This document shows, piece after piece, positions 21,245-30,806 of a stretch of DNA of 64,000 bases (the first letter of the stretch is position 1; every line of letters starts with the position of its first letter). Made by a program: the position numbers and the translations under genes. The notes beneath the pieces are model-generated. The model did not search any database and was not told the origin of the DNA. It worked only from the letters and a program-made list of their open reading frames with translations. Source of the DNA: Shimia sp. SK013 (lineage in GTDB: Bacteria; Pseudomonadota; Alphaproteobacteria; Rhodobacterales; Rhodobacteraceae); NCBI RefSeq assembly GCF_001292625.1, contig NZ_LAJH01000014.1:124001-188000 (forward strand), given 5' to 3'.

Positions 21245-23461
21245 CTATTTCTCGGTAAACTTCAACTCGATCCGCCGGTTGCGCGCCCGTGCCTCGGCGC
21301 TATCGGTTCGATCCAACGGTTGGAATTCCCCAAACCCGTTGGCCGCGAGCCGCTCTGGTGGCAATCCCAATGCGTCAATCAAATAGCGCACCACTGACAA
21401 CGCCCGTGCCTGGCTGAGCTCCCAGTTGTCGGCAAAGGTTCCGCCCAAAATTGGCACATCGTCCGTGTGCCCGTCCACACGCAGCACCCAGTCGATTTCC
21501 TCCGGAATGTCGTCGATCACGTTCAACAGAATGCCCGCGACTTTCGCCACCTCGGCCTCGCCTTCAAACGACAGGTCCGCGCCACCTGGCGGGAACAACA
21601 CTTCCGACGAAAACACAAACCGGTCCCCAACGATACGCACGCCTTCCTGCGCGCCCAACAGGCTGCGCAACCGGCCAAAAAACTCCGACCGATATTGCGC
21701 CAGATCCTGCGTTTGCGCTTCAAGTTCCGCTTTCTCCGCCTCAAGCCGTGCCGTTTCCGCTTCTTCCAACAAACGCCGTTTGCGCTCTTCCGCTGCCGCC
21801 CGCGCCAGCGCAGCATTCAGGTCCGAACCAAGCGATTCCATCTGAACCTGCGCGGCCACATCGCGGTCCGCATAATCATCCAGCAACGCCTGCAAGCTGC
21901 CCAACTGCGTGCGCAACGCCGCAATCTGCTGATTGAGCGCCTCCACTTTGCGCAGGCTTTCCGCGGATTTGGCCTCCTCCGACGCCAACGTCTTGTTGGC
22001 CTCAGCCAAAAGCGCGTCGCGTCGCTCCGCCTCGGTCATCGCATTCTGCTCAGCCAGTTCCGCTGCCTGCTTTGCCGCCAAAGCCGCCGCCAGTTGCTCA
22101 CGCACCTCGCCCGTATCGCCAAGCGCGTTTTCCGCCGTCAGTTTTGCTGCCAAGGCCGTCGCCAGCCGTTCCCGCAGGGAACTGCCATTGTCCTCGGCCG
22201 ACTGCACTGCAACTTCCGCCGCCTCACGTGCGGCCACCGCCGCTGCAAGTTGCTCCTCAAGCGTGGCCACAACATCTTGCAACCCGTCCCGCGTTGCCTC
22301 GGCATCGCTCGCCCGGCTTTCCTCTGCCAGTTTCGCCTGCAAAGCCTCGGCCAGTTTCGCCTCAAGCACCGCCAGATCGCCAGAGGTCTGTCCGACCTGC
22401 GCCTCTGCCCCGGCGCGCGCCGCCTCTGCCGACGCAAGTTGCGTCAACAATTCCGCAACGGTGGATTTGCTTTTCTCCACGCCCAACAATGCCGCAGCCA
22501 GCTCGGCTTTTGTCGACGCCAATTCGCTGCCGCGTGTTTCAAGCTCCGTTTCAACCGCGGCCAATTTTAGCACCGTATCCGCCAGATCGGCGCCAACGTC
22601 CTGTCCTTCAACCAACGCCGCCGCCAGTTTGATCTCAAGGTCGTCCTCTGCTGCCTTCGCTGCGGCCAACAACGTCAACGTGTCTTCCGCCTCTTGTCGC
22701 TGCTGCTCCAGCGCCAAGGTCATCGCGGTCAGCTCGGCGTCAGCATTTTCCAATCGGGTGCGCAATTCCTCTGCCGCTGCGGCTTGCAACAGACGGGCGC
22801 GCTCCTCATCTGACAACTGCCCTTCCAGATCTCCAATCTGGATCTCGCCCTCAGTCACTTCCGAGCGCAAACTCTCGATCAACGCCTGCATCGCGTCCGC
22901 CTCGGCCGCCGCCAACCGCGCTTGCTCAACTTGCGCGTCGACCTCGCCTCGCGCCTGCGCCAACGCAAGGTTCAAAGCATCACGCTCATCGGACAACGCA
23001 TCTCGCGCGCCTTCAAGCGCGGCGATATCGCCCGCAGCCCTGTCTTGATCCGCCAACAATGCCGCAACCTGAGCTTCAAACGATGTGATTGCGGTTTGTG
23101 CCGCATCCAGATCCGCCGCCTGCCGATCCCGTGACGCCGTCAACGAAGCAATCAACGCATCGCGTTCCACCAAGGCCGATTGCGTGTCGCTCAATGTTGA
23201 CTGTAACCCACCCAACTCGCCTTCGAGGTCCGTGGTGCGCGTGCGTTCCAGCCCCAAAGCGTCCGCCAATGCAGCCACCTCGGATTGAAGCGCATCCAAT
23301 TCGGTCTCCTGTCCGGTGATGGTCTCGCTCAACACGAACTGCACAATCATAAAGATCGTCAGCACAAACATCAGCACAAGCAAAAGCCCGGTCATCGCGT
23401 CCACGAAACCGGGCCAGATCGAGGCTTGGAACCGTTGTCCCGTGCGGCGACTGAGGGCCAT
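21245..23461 (-). CDS. MotB-like OmpA-domain protein with very long coiled coil
   Basis: A 738-residue inner-membrane protein. One transmembrane segment near residues 22-45 begins with the MotB-like aspartate Asp21 (WPGFVDAMTGLLLVLMFVL), the proton-carrying position in stator B-subunits. Residues about 45-590 are an almost unbroken Ala/Glu/Lys-rich coiled coil, and residues about 610-738 are an OmpA-type peptidoglycan-binding domain with ADNWELSQARALSVV and RNRRIELKF. It starts 3 bases after the stop of a MotA/ExbB-like gene, so the pair should form one ion-driven membrane complex. No flagellar gene is nearby. Normal MotB is about 300 residues, so the coil is far longer. Confidence 0.85.
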   Translation of the reverse strand: MALSRRTGQRFQASIWPGFVDAMTGLLLVLMFVLTIFMIVQFVLSETITGQETELDALQSEVAALADALGLERTRTTDLEGELGGLQSTLSDTQSALVERDALIASLTASRDRQAADLDAAQTAITSFEAQVAALLADQDRAAGDIAALEGARDALSDERDALNLALAQARGEVDAQVEQARLAAAEADAMQALIESLRSEVTEGEIQIGDLEGQLSDEERARLLQAAAAEELRTRLENADAELTAMTLALEQQRQEAEDTLTLLAAAKAAEDDLEIKLAAALVEGQDVGADLADTVLKLAAVETELETRGSELASTKAELAAALLGVEKSKSTVAELLTQLASAEAARAGAEAQVGQTSGDLAVLEAKLAEALQAKLAEESRASDAEATRDGLQDVVATLEEQLAAAVAAREAAEVAVQSAEDNGSSLRERLATALAAKLTAENALGDTGEVREQLAAALAAKQAAELAEQNAMTEAERRDALLAEANKTLASEEAKSAESLRKVEALNQQIAALRTQLGSLQALLDDYADRDVAAQVQMESLGSDLNAALARAAAEERKRRLLEEAETARLEAEKAELEAQTQDLAQYRSEFFGRLRSLLGAQEGVRIVGDRFVFSSEVLFPPGGADLSFEGEAEVAKVAGILLNVIDDIPEEIDWVLRVDGHTDDVPILGGTFADNWELSQARALSVVRYLIDALGLPPERLAANGFGEFQPLDRTDSAEARARNRRIELKFTEK

Positions 23462-23464
23462 AGC

Positions 23465-24706
23465 TTAGCTCTCCTGCCCGCCGCCACCCGCAGGCGGTTC
23501 GCGCCGACGGACCTTGCCAACCGGCCTGGCCTTGCCACCGTCCTGAACGCGCCCCAACTGCCGCACGTTGCGGTTTAACGCTGCCAGATCGGTGCGCAAC
23601 TCCGCCATGCTTTCCTGACGCCCCGCGCTGATTTCTTCCAATATCCGCAACATTTGCACGTCGATCGACCGCAAGCGCATCCGGCTTTCGGCATCCACGC
23701 CGCCATCACTGTCTTCGCCCCGCGCTGCAAGCTGATGGATCAGCTGTTCCTGTCCCTCAGCCACGCGCAGCAGAACCTGCGTGGCCGGCGCTTGCGTTTC
23801 AATCCGGTCGGTCATGCGGTGAATGGCCTCCACCAGCTCGTTCATCGATCCGCCGCCTTCGTTGCGCTCTTGCGCCGTGGCCACCATGGTTTCACGCAAA
23901 ACATCAAGCTGAGACGACATATGTTCAAAGGCCGCGCCCAGAACGTGAATGTCGCCGCCCTCGCCTTCGCCCGAGCTAAAGCCGACCCGCGTGATCGAAC
24001 TCAACCATTCTTCCAACTCACGGTAAAACCGGTTCTGCCCATGGCCGGCAAACAGTTCAAGCAAACCAACAATCAAGGATCCCGTCAGGCCCAAGAGCGA
24101 GGATGCAAAGGCTGTACCCATGCCGCCCAGTTGGCTTTCCAAACCATCCAAAAGGCGTCCTACAACATCAGCGCTGCTTTCGCCTTCCGCCAAACCGAGG
24201 CTCTTGATCGTGTCCACAACGGCCGGAACCGTGGTCGCCAACCCGTAAAACGTCCCCAAAAGCCCTAGGAAAATCAGCGTGTTGACGAGGTATCTGGTGA
24301 TTTCGCGCCCTTCATCGATCCGCGTCGCCACCGAATCCAAAATAGACCGTGTCGAGGACGCGCTGATCTGCCCGTTTGCGCCGCGCTCCCGCAGCAAAGC
24401 CGCCAAAGGCGCCAACAACTTGGGCGGCGCGTTTACGTCATAATTATCCCGCAGCCCGACAAATCCCTCGATCCAGCGGATCGACGACGTCAATGACAGC
24501 ACTTGTCCGAAAGTGGCTAATACCCCAATCAAAAAGACGACAAAGATAAACCCGTTCAAATAGACATTGGACAGGAACACATCGAGCACGCTTGGCAACG
24601 CAAGGGATGCACCCAACCCGGTCGCACCCAACACGACCAGCATGTAAAGGATCTGGGTTACAGGTCTTTTGAATTTCGGCTCGACTTGACGGTCCGGTTG
24701 CTCCAT
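23465..24706 (-). CDS. MotA/TolQ/ExbB-like proton-channel protein
   Basis: A 413-residue inner-membrane protein. Two N-terminal hydrophobic segments (about residues 17-40 and 50-75) precede a cytoplasmic stretch and then the paired helices of the MotA/ExbB domain, NTLIFLGLLGTFYGLATTVPA and GMGTAFASSLLGLTGSLIVG. The C-terminal 180 residues are a soluble, partly coiled region ending in a basic, Gly-rich tail. The start at 24706 has AGGA nine bases upstream; a longer frame adds 21 residues. It is the upstream partner of the MotB-like coiled-coil protein and forms with it a two-gene operon. Confidence 0.82.
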   Translation of the reverse strand: MEQPDRQVEPKFKRPVTQILYMLVVLGATGLGASLALPSVLDVFLSNVYLNGFIFVVFLIGVLATFGQVLSLTSSIRWIEGFVGLRDNYDVNAPPKLLAPLAALLRERGANGQISASSTRSILDSVATRIDEGREITRYLVNTLIFLGLLGTFYGLATTVPAVVDTIKSLGLAEGESSADVVGRLLDGLESQLGGMGTAFASSLLGLTGSLIVGLLELFAGHGQNRFYRELEEWLSSITRVGFSSGEGEGGDIHVLGAAFEHMSSQLDVLRETMVATAQERNEGGGSMNELVEAIHRMTDRIETQAPATQVLLRVAEGQEQLIHQLAARGEDSDGGVDAESRMRLRSIDVQMLRILEEISAGRQESMAELRTDLAALNRNVRQLGRVQDGGKARPVGKVRRREPPAGGGGQES

Positions 24707-24799
24707 GAGCCCATGTCCTGACACTTGTTTTTCTGGCGCCACCCTACTGGCAAGCACCCGCGCTGCCAAGAAATTTCAGCTCTGCCACATGACGTTACT

Positions 24800-25324
24800 T
24801 CAAGTCGCCACCAATTCGCGCACACGCAGCGACAACCAGTCCAAGTCCGCATCTTCTATGCCCAATTCGGTCAAATGACTGGCAGTGTTGTAAAGGTATT
24901 CCGTGTTTGGCCCGCGCCCGCCAACGGCGGTCGAAATAATGCGCGCCTGCTCTTCCAGATGCAGGTGGCAGTACTGCACATGGTGGGGGTCAATCACATA
25001 AGTCACAGCCGCCACAGCGCGACCGTCCCTCAGCACAACAGGAAGGGTTTCTTCCAAATAGGCCGAGCTCACCAGTTCACGCTCGCGCAGGTATTCCAGC
25101 GTTGCTGCCTCCTGCCCGGCGGCCACTTTCAACGCCACACCCTGACAGTGCGCGCTTGCCTCGGCGTCCAGCGCCAGAACCAGACCGGGGTGGTCATCGG
25201 TGCCGCGATGATGGATCGATCGCATGCAAAAACTGCGGTGCCAGCCGTGCAAAGTGCCAACCGCCTGTTCGCTGACCTCAAAACCGGGATTCCACAACAG
25301 CGACCCGTATCCGAATACCCACAT
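24800..25324 (-). CDS. Gamma-glutamylcyclotransferase, ChaC type
   Basis: A 174-residue cytoplasmic enzyme of the ChaC family, which degrades glutathione to 5-oxoproline and Cys-Gly. The N-terminal motif VFGYGSLLWNPGF is the family's substrate loop, and YLEETLPV (residues about 88-95) supplies the catalytic glutamate. The C-terminus has GPNTEYLYNTASHLTELGI, also typical. It is divergent from the DUF2125 gene, with about 80 bases between starts. Confidence 0.92.
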   Translation of the reverse strand: MWVFGYGSLLWNPGFEVSEQAVGTLHGWHRSFCMRSIHHRGTDDHPGLVLALDAEASAHCQGVALKVAAGQEAATLEYLRERELVSSAYLEETLPVVLRDGRAVAAVTYVIDPHHVQYCHLHLEEQARIISTAVGGRGPNTEYLYNTASHLTELGIEDADLDWLSLRVRELVAT

Positions 25325-25405
25325 CTGCCCATTGCGCCTTTTGCTGGTTCCCTGTCTGCGGTCGGGTTAAACACCAAACACAGGACGACGAAAAGGGTGC
25401 GCGCG

Positions 25406-26434
25406 ATGATCCAGTGGACAACAAGATGGATGGCAAGACTTCTGGTGCTTGTTGCGCTGGCCGTAACCGGTCTGTGGTTTGTCGGCTCACGTGGCGCTAG
25501 CACCGGCTTTGCCACATGGTTTGAGGACCGTCGCGCCGACGGTTGGGTGGCGGGCTATGACGATTTGACAATCAAAGGCTTCCCCTATCGCGTCGACGCC
25601 ACTTTCGACAACATCACGCTGGCCGATCCCGACACCGGCGTGGCGTGGCAGGCACCGTTTTTTCAACTGTTTGCGCTGACTTACAAGCCGCACCACCTGA
25701 TCGCGACCTGGCCCAATGACCAGACGCTGGCTGTGCCCTCCGAGAAACTCACCGTCCAAACCGAAACCATGCAGGCGTCTCTGGTTGTGGAACCCGGTTC
25801 TGATTTGACGGTGGAACGCGTCAACCTCGACATCGACACGCTGGCGCTGACCTCTTCGCTGGACTGGCAATTGACCGCGTCAGGCATCGACCTCGCCCTG
25901 CTTCGACAACCCGCCCCCGACAACAGCGACACGCCCAGCGCCACCTACCGACTCGCCTTGCGCGCCCAAGATCTCGCACCGCCTGCTGCCTTCCTTGTGC
26001 CCACTGACGTCGATCTGCCGCGCAGCTTTGAGGTGTTTCAAGCCGATCTGGAGGCAACCTTCTCCCGTCCATGGGATCTGACCGCGATCGAGGACTCCCG
26101 TCCTCAGCCCACAGCCCTTGATCTGAAACGCGCTGACATCGTCTGGGGGGATCTTAAATTCAACGCCGCCGGCGCCGTTCGCATCGACAATCTAGGGTAT
26201 CCAACCGGCAAGATCACAATCCGGTTGGTGAACTGGCGCGACATGATCGCCGTCGCCCGCGCCAACGAAAATTTCGCCCCCGCCGTTCTGGATACGCTGG
26301 AACAGGCGCTCACTTTTGTCGCTGGCCTGTCAGGCAACAGCGCGCAAATCGATATTCCGCTAAGCTTCAAAGGCGGCGCGACCCGCTTTGGCCCGATCCC
26401 AATCGGTCCGGCACCGCGCCTCGTGCTGCGTTAA
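25406..26434 (+). CDS. DUF2125 domain protein, membrane-anchored
   Basis: A 342-residue protein with one N-terminal membrane segment (WMARLLVLVALAVTGLWFVG, residues about 8-27) and a periplasmic beta-rich domain of the DUF2125 kind, recognised by GWVAGYDDLTIKGFPYRVD and FDNITLADPDTGVAW. The family has no known function; the domain is reminiscent of lipid-transfer AsmA-like proteins, which is only my impression. The start at 25406 has AAGGG at 9 bases; a much longer open frame upstream overlaps the ChaC gene antisense and is rejected. Its stop overlaps the stop of the convergent extensin-like gene. Confidence 0.82.
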   Translation: MIQWTTRWMARLLVLVALAVTGLWFVGSRGASTGFATWFEDRRADGWVAGYDDLTIKGFPYRVDATFDNITLADPDTGVAWQAPFFQLFALTYKPHHLIATWPNDQTLAVPSEKLTVQTETMQASLVVEPGSDLTVERVNLDIDTLALTSSLDWQLTASGIDLALLRQPAPDNSDTPSATYRLALRAQDLAPPAAFLVPTDVDLPRSFEVFQADLEATFSRPWDLTAIEDSRPQPTALDLKRADIVWGDLKFNAAGAVRIDNLGYPTGKITIRLVNWRDMIAVARANENFAPAVLDTLEQALTFVAGLSGNSAQIDIPLSFKGGATRFGPIPIGPAPRLVLR

Positions 26435-27324
26435 CGACAGTATGGCCCGCCGCGATGGCGCGCGACGTCAAAATGGAAATGGTCGCGATGGTGACGGTCG
26501 GCGTTGGGGCCAAGAACCGTGCCAAACGGCCCGCAAGCGCTGCGATGCATCTCTTTGAGCATCCGGCCTTTTTTGCCTTTGCCCCAATCGTTCAGAACCG
26601 AGATTTCGTCGCCACTTTTGGTGTAAAGCGCTGAAATATCAATGGCTTTCCCCTTGCCATGTTCGCTGATTTTGGCGCCCTTGCGGTTGTTGCGGGTACG
26701 ACAGGAATACCCCGCCGCCACCTTCAACTTGGCAACACCGCCGCCAAAATGCTTGACCGCATCCGCTACGCCACTGTCGACCCATCGCTGCAAAGCAAAC
26801 GCCGTGTCACAGGTCATCACCGCCGGCGTGCTCAGGCCAACGTCGCTGACTTGATAGACCTTGATCGCGCCGGATTTAATACCGCAACCTGCCAGTTTTC
26901 CCGGCACCGGCGCATGGGATGTGCCAATGATATTGCGGCTTTTGCACAGGTAACTCATGCCCTCAGGCAACCGTTTGCGCCTTTTGCGCTGTGTCGCCGT
27001 GTCATTTTCTGCGCCATCCCGTCCCGACGCCATCGCCGTTTGGGTGACTTTGGGCTCAGCACGTTTCGGCGTGGACTTTGCGGTGGGAACAGCCGCCGCA
27101 GCCTCCGCAGCACGGGACGTTTTCCTGCCTGCGCGTTCGATCCGCGCCGGACGTTGCACAGGTCGCAATGACCGTTCAGGCGCCAATGCCGGCAACGCCA
27201 CAGGGTACACATGTTCGCGTGTAACGGGTCGCAGACTGGATTTTGGTGCATTGGCGGCTGCGATGCCGCCCATGGCGATTACAGCCGCAGCAATAGCCAG
27301 CCCTATGACACCGCGCAGGGTCAC
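26431..27324 (-). CDS. Extensin-like C-terminal domain protein
   Basis: A 297-residue exported protein. An N-terminal hydrophobic segment (GVIGLAIAAAVIAMGGIAAA) is followed by a basic, Ala-rich linker of about 90 residues and then the extensin-like domain from about residue 125, with CGIKSGAIKVYQ, YSCRTRNNRKGAKISEHG and HRDHFHFDVARHRGG. The last motif is like the zinc-binding HxH of LAS-type peptidases, so a peptidoglycan-related role is plausible. The start is GTG, overlapping the tyrC stop (GTGA), so translation is coupled to the hisC-tyrC genes, although the product has no clear link to amino-acid synthesis. Confidence 0.82.
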   Translation of the reverse strand: MTLRGVIGLAIAAAVIAMGGIAAANAPKSSLRPVTREHVYPVALPALAPERSLRPVQRPARIERAGRKTSRAAEAAAAVPTAKSTPKRAEPKVTQTAMASGRDGAENDTATQRKRRKRLPEGMSYLCKSRNIIGTSHAPVPGKLAGCGIKSGAIKVYQVSDVGLSTPAVMTCDTAFALQRWVDSGVADAVKHFGGGVAKLKVAAGYSCRTRNNRKGAKISEHGKGKAIDISALYTKSGDEISVLNDWGKGKKGRMLKEMHRSACGPFGTVLGPNADRHHRDHFHFDVARHRGGPYCR

Positions 27325-28244
27325 CGGCTGCCACCCTCGCGGCCAAAGTTCGGCGCGGCCGTATCCTGCCCCGCTTCGATGATGCCTCGCCGGATGGCGC
27401 GCGTGCGGCTGAAATAGTCGTGCAAATGTTCGCCATCGCCGGTTCTGATCGCACGTTGCAGGGCAAACAGCTCTTCGGTAAAGCGCCCAAGGATTTCCAG
27501 CGTGGCGTCTTTGTTATTGAGAAACACATCCCGCCACATCGTCGGGTCCGACGCCGCGATCCGCGTGAAATCACGAAACCCCGCAGCGGAATATTTGATT
27601 ACTTCGCTATCGGTCACACGGCGCAGATCATCCGCCACACCCACCATCGTATAAGCAATCAGGTGCGGCGCATGGCTGGTGACAGCCAACACCAAATCAT
27701 GGTGATCCGCCGCCATTTCATCAACATTGGCACCGATGCCTTCCCAGAACAGACGCAGCTTCGCAACTGCCGCCGGATCACTGCCTTCCACAGGCACCAA
27801 CAGGCACCACCTGTTGTCAAACAGCTCGGCAAACCCGCTTTCGGGACCGGAGTGTTCCGTGCCTGCCAGCGGGTGCGCTGGCACAAAATGCACGCCGTCC
27901 GGCAAATGCGGTGCCACGGCGTCAATCACGCTGCGCTTGACCGAGCCTACATCCGTGACCGTCGCGCCTTGCTTCAACGCAGGCGCAATCTCTGCCGCAA
28001 CAGAATCCATCGCGCCCACAGGCACGCATAAAACAATCAGGTCCGCGCCTTCCACGGCGTCCGCCACACTGTCACAAACAGTGTCACACAGACCGATCCG
28101 GCGTGCCGTCTCGCGGCTTTCCGCAGATTTCGCAAAGCCGGTAACCTCGCCAGCCAACCCGCCGCGCTTTATGGCCCAAAACATCGATGACGCAATCAGC
28201 CCCAGCCCGATCAGGGCGACTTTTTCGTAAACCGGCGCGCTCAC
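27321..28244 (-). CDS. tyrC: Prephenate/arogenate dehydrogenase (TyrC type)
   Basis: A 307-residue NAD(P)-dependent dehydrogenase of the tyrosine branch. The Rossmann motif [15 protein letters not shown] is at 8-22, and [11 protein letters not shown] and [16 protein letters not shown] contain the substrate-binding and catalytic histidine region of the TyrA family. There is no chorismate-mutase or ACT domain. The start is GTG, overlapping the hisC stop by four bases (GTGA). Adjacent hisC and tyrC are known from Zymomonas, where HisC also serves as the aromatic aminotransferase. Confidence 0.88.
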   Translation of the reverse strand: MSAPVYEKVALIGLGLIASSMFWAIKRGGLAGEVTGFAKSAESRETARRIGLCDTVCDSVADAVEGADLIVLCVPVGAMDSVAAEIAPALKQGATVTDVGSVKRSVIDAVAPHLPDGVHFVPAHPLAGTEHSGPESGFAELFDNRWCLLVPVEGSDPAAVAKLRLFWEGIGANVDEMAADHHDLVLAVTSHAPHLIAYTMVGVADDLRRVTDSEVIKYSAAGFRDFTRIAASDPTMWRDVFLNNKDATLEILGRFTEELFALQRAIRTGDGEHLHDYFSRTRAIRRGIIEAGQDTAAPNFGREGGSR

Positions 28245-29338
28245 TTGGACCCGCCGTGATACTCGGCTTTGAAGTTTTTGACAGCATGCGCCACCCGACG
28301 ACAGGCCGGTTCATCGCCCACCGTGATCCGCAGGCAATTGGGCAGACCATAGCCCGCCACCCGCCGTACCAGCAGCCCCTCACCCTTGAGGTGATTATCA
28401 CAGGCCTCCGCCTCGGCCTGATCCGCAAACCGCGCAAGAATAAAGTTGCTGGTCGAAGTGTCAGACGGCACGCCGTTTTCCGCAAGCGCCTCAGCAAGCC
28501 ACGCCCGCATACGCGCATTTTCGGTCCGGCACTTCGCGACCCACTCTTGATCGCGCACCGCCGCCTCAGCCACATCCATCTGGATATTTGACAGGTTAAA
28601 CGGCTGGCGCACCCGATTGAGCACGTCGATAATTTCTTTCGGGGCATAGCCCCAACCAACCCGCAATCCGCCAAGCCCGTAAATCTTGGAGAACGTGCGC
28701 GTCATCACCACGTTGCTGCGCGACTCGACCAAGGATGCCCCGCCGTCAAAGCCTTCGACGTATTCGGTATAGGCGCCGTCATGTACCAGAATGCAGCCTT
28801 TCGGCAGGCCATCCGCCAGCCGCGCCACTTCGTTGCCACCAATCATCGTGCCAGTCGGGTTTCCCGGATTGGCAATGAACATTATTTTGGTCTTTTTCGT
28901 ACAGGCCGCCAACATGGCGTCCACATCCACGGTGCGTTCGCGCTCGGGCACGGCAACCGGTTTGGCGCCAACCATTTTGGCCAAAATAGGATACATCGAA
29001 AACCCGTGCTCGGGATAAACGATCTCATCGCCTTCGCCGGCAAATGCCTGCGTCACAAACTGCAACACCTCATCGCTGCCAACACCGCAAATGATGCGCT
29101 CCGCGTCCAGCCCATGCACATCCGCAATCGCCGCCCGCAGTCCGGCATGATCCGTCGCCGGATAGCGATGCAGGTTGTGGCTGGTTTTGGCGTGGGCCAC
29201 TTTAACCACATCCGACGATCCAAGAGGGTTTTCGTTGGACGACAGCTTGACCACATCGGTCACGCCTTCCACCGTTGAAGAGCCGCCGACATAAAGGTCG
29301 ATATCCATAATGCCCGGCTGCGGCGAAATCACTGACAT
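28241..29338 (-). CDS. hisC: Histidinol-phosphate / aromatic aminotransferase
   Basis: A 365-residue fold-type I PLP aminotransferase. [10 protein letters not shown] near residue 31 and the PLP lysine Lys218 in [16 protein letters not shown] identify the HisC family. GGAGG stands 5 bases before the chosen ATG; an upstream in-frame ATG lies four codons earlier. The gene heads a translationally coupled set with tyrC and an extensin-like gene. Because of tyrC it may act on aromatic 2-oxo acids as well as on imidazole acetol phosphate; which dominates cannot be told from sequence. Confidence 0.92.
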   Translation of the reverse strand: MSVISPQPGIMDIDLYVGGSSTVEGVTDVVKLSSNENPLGSSDVVKVAHAKTSHNLHRYPATDHAGLRAAIADVHGLDAERIICGVGSDEVLQFVTQAFAGEGDEIVYPEHGFSMYPILAKMVGAKPVAVPERERTVDVDAMLAACTKKTKIMFIANPGNPTGTMIGGNEVARLADGLPKGCILVHDGAYTEYVEGFDGGASLVESRSNVVMTRTFSKIYGLGGLRVGWGYAPKEIIDVLNRVRQPFNLSNIQMDVAEAAVRDQEWVAKCRTENARMRAWLAEALAENGVPSDTSTSNFILARFADQAEAEACDNHLKGEGLLVRRVAGYGLPNCLRITVGDEPACRRVAHAVKNFKAEYHGGSK

Positions 29339-29563
29339 AACATCCTCCACTTACGCAGAGGTGTTTAGCTGTGCGGTGCACCATTGAAAAGCCACCAGCG
29401 ACCCATTGCGCCAATATGCGCCCTTGAGGCAACGTTTGGCCATGCATCGTGTCGCGCAGACCCGCAGAAATAGCCAAAAGAGGGTCCTGCCACAGCAAAA
29501 CCCAACCATAGGTCGACAACAATCATCCGCACTCCTGCCGCCTGTCTTCAGACTTGTGTGCGC

Positions 29564-29965
29564 TCAGGCGTAAAAATCGATGAAGGACTTGGTGCTGTCC
29601 ACTCCGTTGGCCTCAAGCTCTGCCATCATAACCTGCGCAAAGTCGCCGCCGCCGCCGCTCTCAAACTGGGCGATAGCTGTGGTGATCATCGTCATCACCG
29701 ATGCATCCAGCGTCTGCGCCCCAAGCGCGCGCTGCTGCGCCGCGCCAAACGACTGACCCGACACTTCGTTGCCAAGCGCCTGCTCTTCACGGGCATCTGC
29801 CTCGTGCGTGGCTTTCTTGACGGCCGGTTGCTCGACTTTGCCGGTGTCCCTGCTGCCATATTTCGTCAAAGCTGCCGTCACCATGGCGCTTTGTACAGAC
29901 GTCAGAACGACCACACGCGGCTGCTGGGCGGTCGACACCATATTTGGTTGCAATGTAACTGCCAT
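29564..29965 (-). CDS. Hypothetical protein
   Basis: A 133-residue protein that I do not recognise. It has no signal peptide or membrane segment. The middle is rich in charged residues and Ala/Gln (KVEQPAVKKATHEADAREEQ), while the C-terminal half has an alpha-helical, Met- and Ala-rich stretch (MMAELEANGVDSTKSFIDFY). Coding is supported by a long frame with good codon pattern on this strand, but no clear ribosome site is seen. It is separated from hisC by about 225 bases. Confidence 0.5.
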   Translation of the reverse strand: MAVTLQPNMVSTAQQPRVVVLTSVQSAMVTAALTKYGSRDTGKVEQPAVKKATHEADAREEQALGNEVSGQSFGAAQQRALGAQTLDASVMTMITTAIAQFESGGGGDFAQVMMAELEANGVDSTKSFIDFYA

Positions 29966-30120
29966 CCGATCTTACCTTTCCAATCAGAAATGAACGCAGG
30001 CAGTTCTTGCCCAATCCCCAACCGCATTTCGCGCATCCCGCGGTTTATTTTTCGTTAATTTTGCGCGTTTCCCTTAGAGTTGTAGGCAGTTTTCCCCCCC
30101 CGCCATACGGCGCACCTCGC

Positions 30121-30157
30121 CAAAAAGAAAACCCGCTGCGCGGCGGCAGCGGGTTTT
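30121..30157 (-). terminator. Rho-independent terminator of rpsD
   Basis: AAAACCCGCTGC and GCAGCGGGTTTT make a perfect 12-bp stem with a 6-base loop, followed on the minus strand by a T-rich run (TTTTCTTTTTG). It lies directly downstream of rpsD. Confidence 0.9.
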
Positions 30158-30185
30158 GCAAAACTCTTTGGTATGTCGGCGAAGA

Positions 30186-30806
30186 TTAGTTCTTCGCGTA
30201 GAATTCAACCACCAGGTTTGGCTCCATCTGAACCGGGTACGGTACATCAGACAGGCCAGGTGCGCGCACGAAAGTCGCTTTCATTTTGGAGTGATCCGCA
30301 TCGATGTAGTCAGGCACGTCGCGCTCTGTCAGCTGAACAGCTTCCAGCAGAACAACCATCTGTTTGGACTTTTCGCGCACTTCGATCACGTCGCCTTCGG
30401 AAACGCGGTAAGACGCGATGTTCACGCGCTTGCCGTTCACCAGAACGTGGCCGTGGTTTACAAACTGACGGGCTGCGAAAACGGTTGGAACGAATTTGGC
30501 ACGGTACACAACCGCGTCCAGACGACGCTCCAGCAGGCCGATCAGGTTTTCACCAGTATCGCCTTTAACACGCTCGGCTTCGCCATAGATGCGACGGAAC
30601 TGTTTTTCGGTCAGGTCGCCGTAGTAGCCTTTAAGCTTCTGCTTGGCGCGCAACTGTGTACCGAAATCGGAAATCTTGCCTTTGCGGCGCTGACCGTGCT
30701 GGCCGGGGCCATATTCGCGACGATTAACTGGGGATTTAGGACGGCCCCAGATGTTTTCGCCCATGCGACGGTCAATTTTATGTTTGGCAGACGTACGTTT
30801 AGTCAC
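30186..30806 (-). CDS. rpsD: 30S ribosomal protein S4
   Basis: A 206-residue primary 16S rRNA-binding protein. It begins [14 protein letters not shown], has the S4 RNA-binding core with [14 protein letters not shown] and [17 protein letters not shown], and ends VEFYAKN. The start codon is GTG with AAGGAGAAC upstream. It is a single-gene unit here, as in many alphaproteobacteria, with its own terminator. Confidence 0.98.
   Translation of the reverse strand: MTKRTSAKHKIDRRMGENIWGRPKSPVNRREYGPGQHGQRRKGKISDFGTQLRAKQKLKGYYGDLTEKQFRRIYGEAERVKGDTGENLIGLLERRLDAVVYRAKFVPTVFAARQFVNHGHVLVNGKRVNIASYRVSEGDVIEVREKSKQMVVLLEAVQLTERDVPDYIDADHSKMKATFVRAPGLSDVPYPVQMEPNLVVEFYAKN

Noticed and set aside
21467-23048. 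Long plus-strand frames rich in Arg, Ala and Ser
   Set aside because: They mirror the Ala/Glu coiled coil of the MotB-like gene on the other strand; low-complexity shadows.
21245-24706. Possible Zorya-type defence system
   Set aside because: Only MotA/MotB-like partners are present; no ZorC, ZorD or ZorE-like genes follow, and the coiled coil is in the B-subunit rather than the A-subunit.
24725-25405. Upstream extension of the DUF2125 gene
   Set aside because: It would overlap the whole ChaC gene antisense and has no domain or signal sequence.
29202-29522. A 106-codon frame next to hisC on the minus strand
   Set aside because: Half of it overlaps hisC in another frame, and there is no recognisable product or ribosome site.
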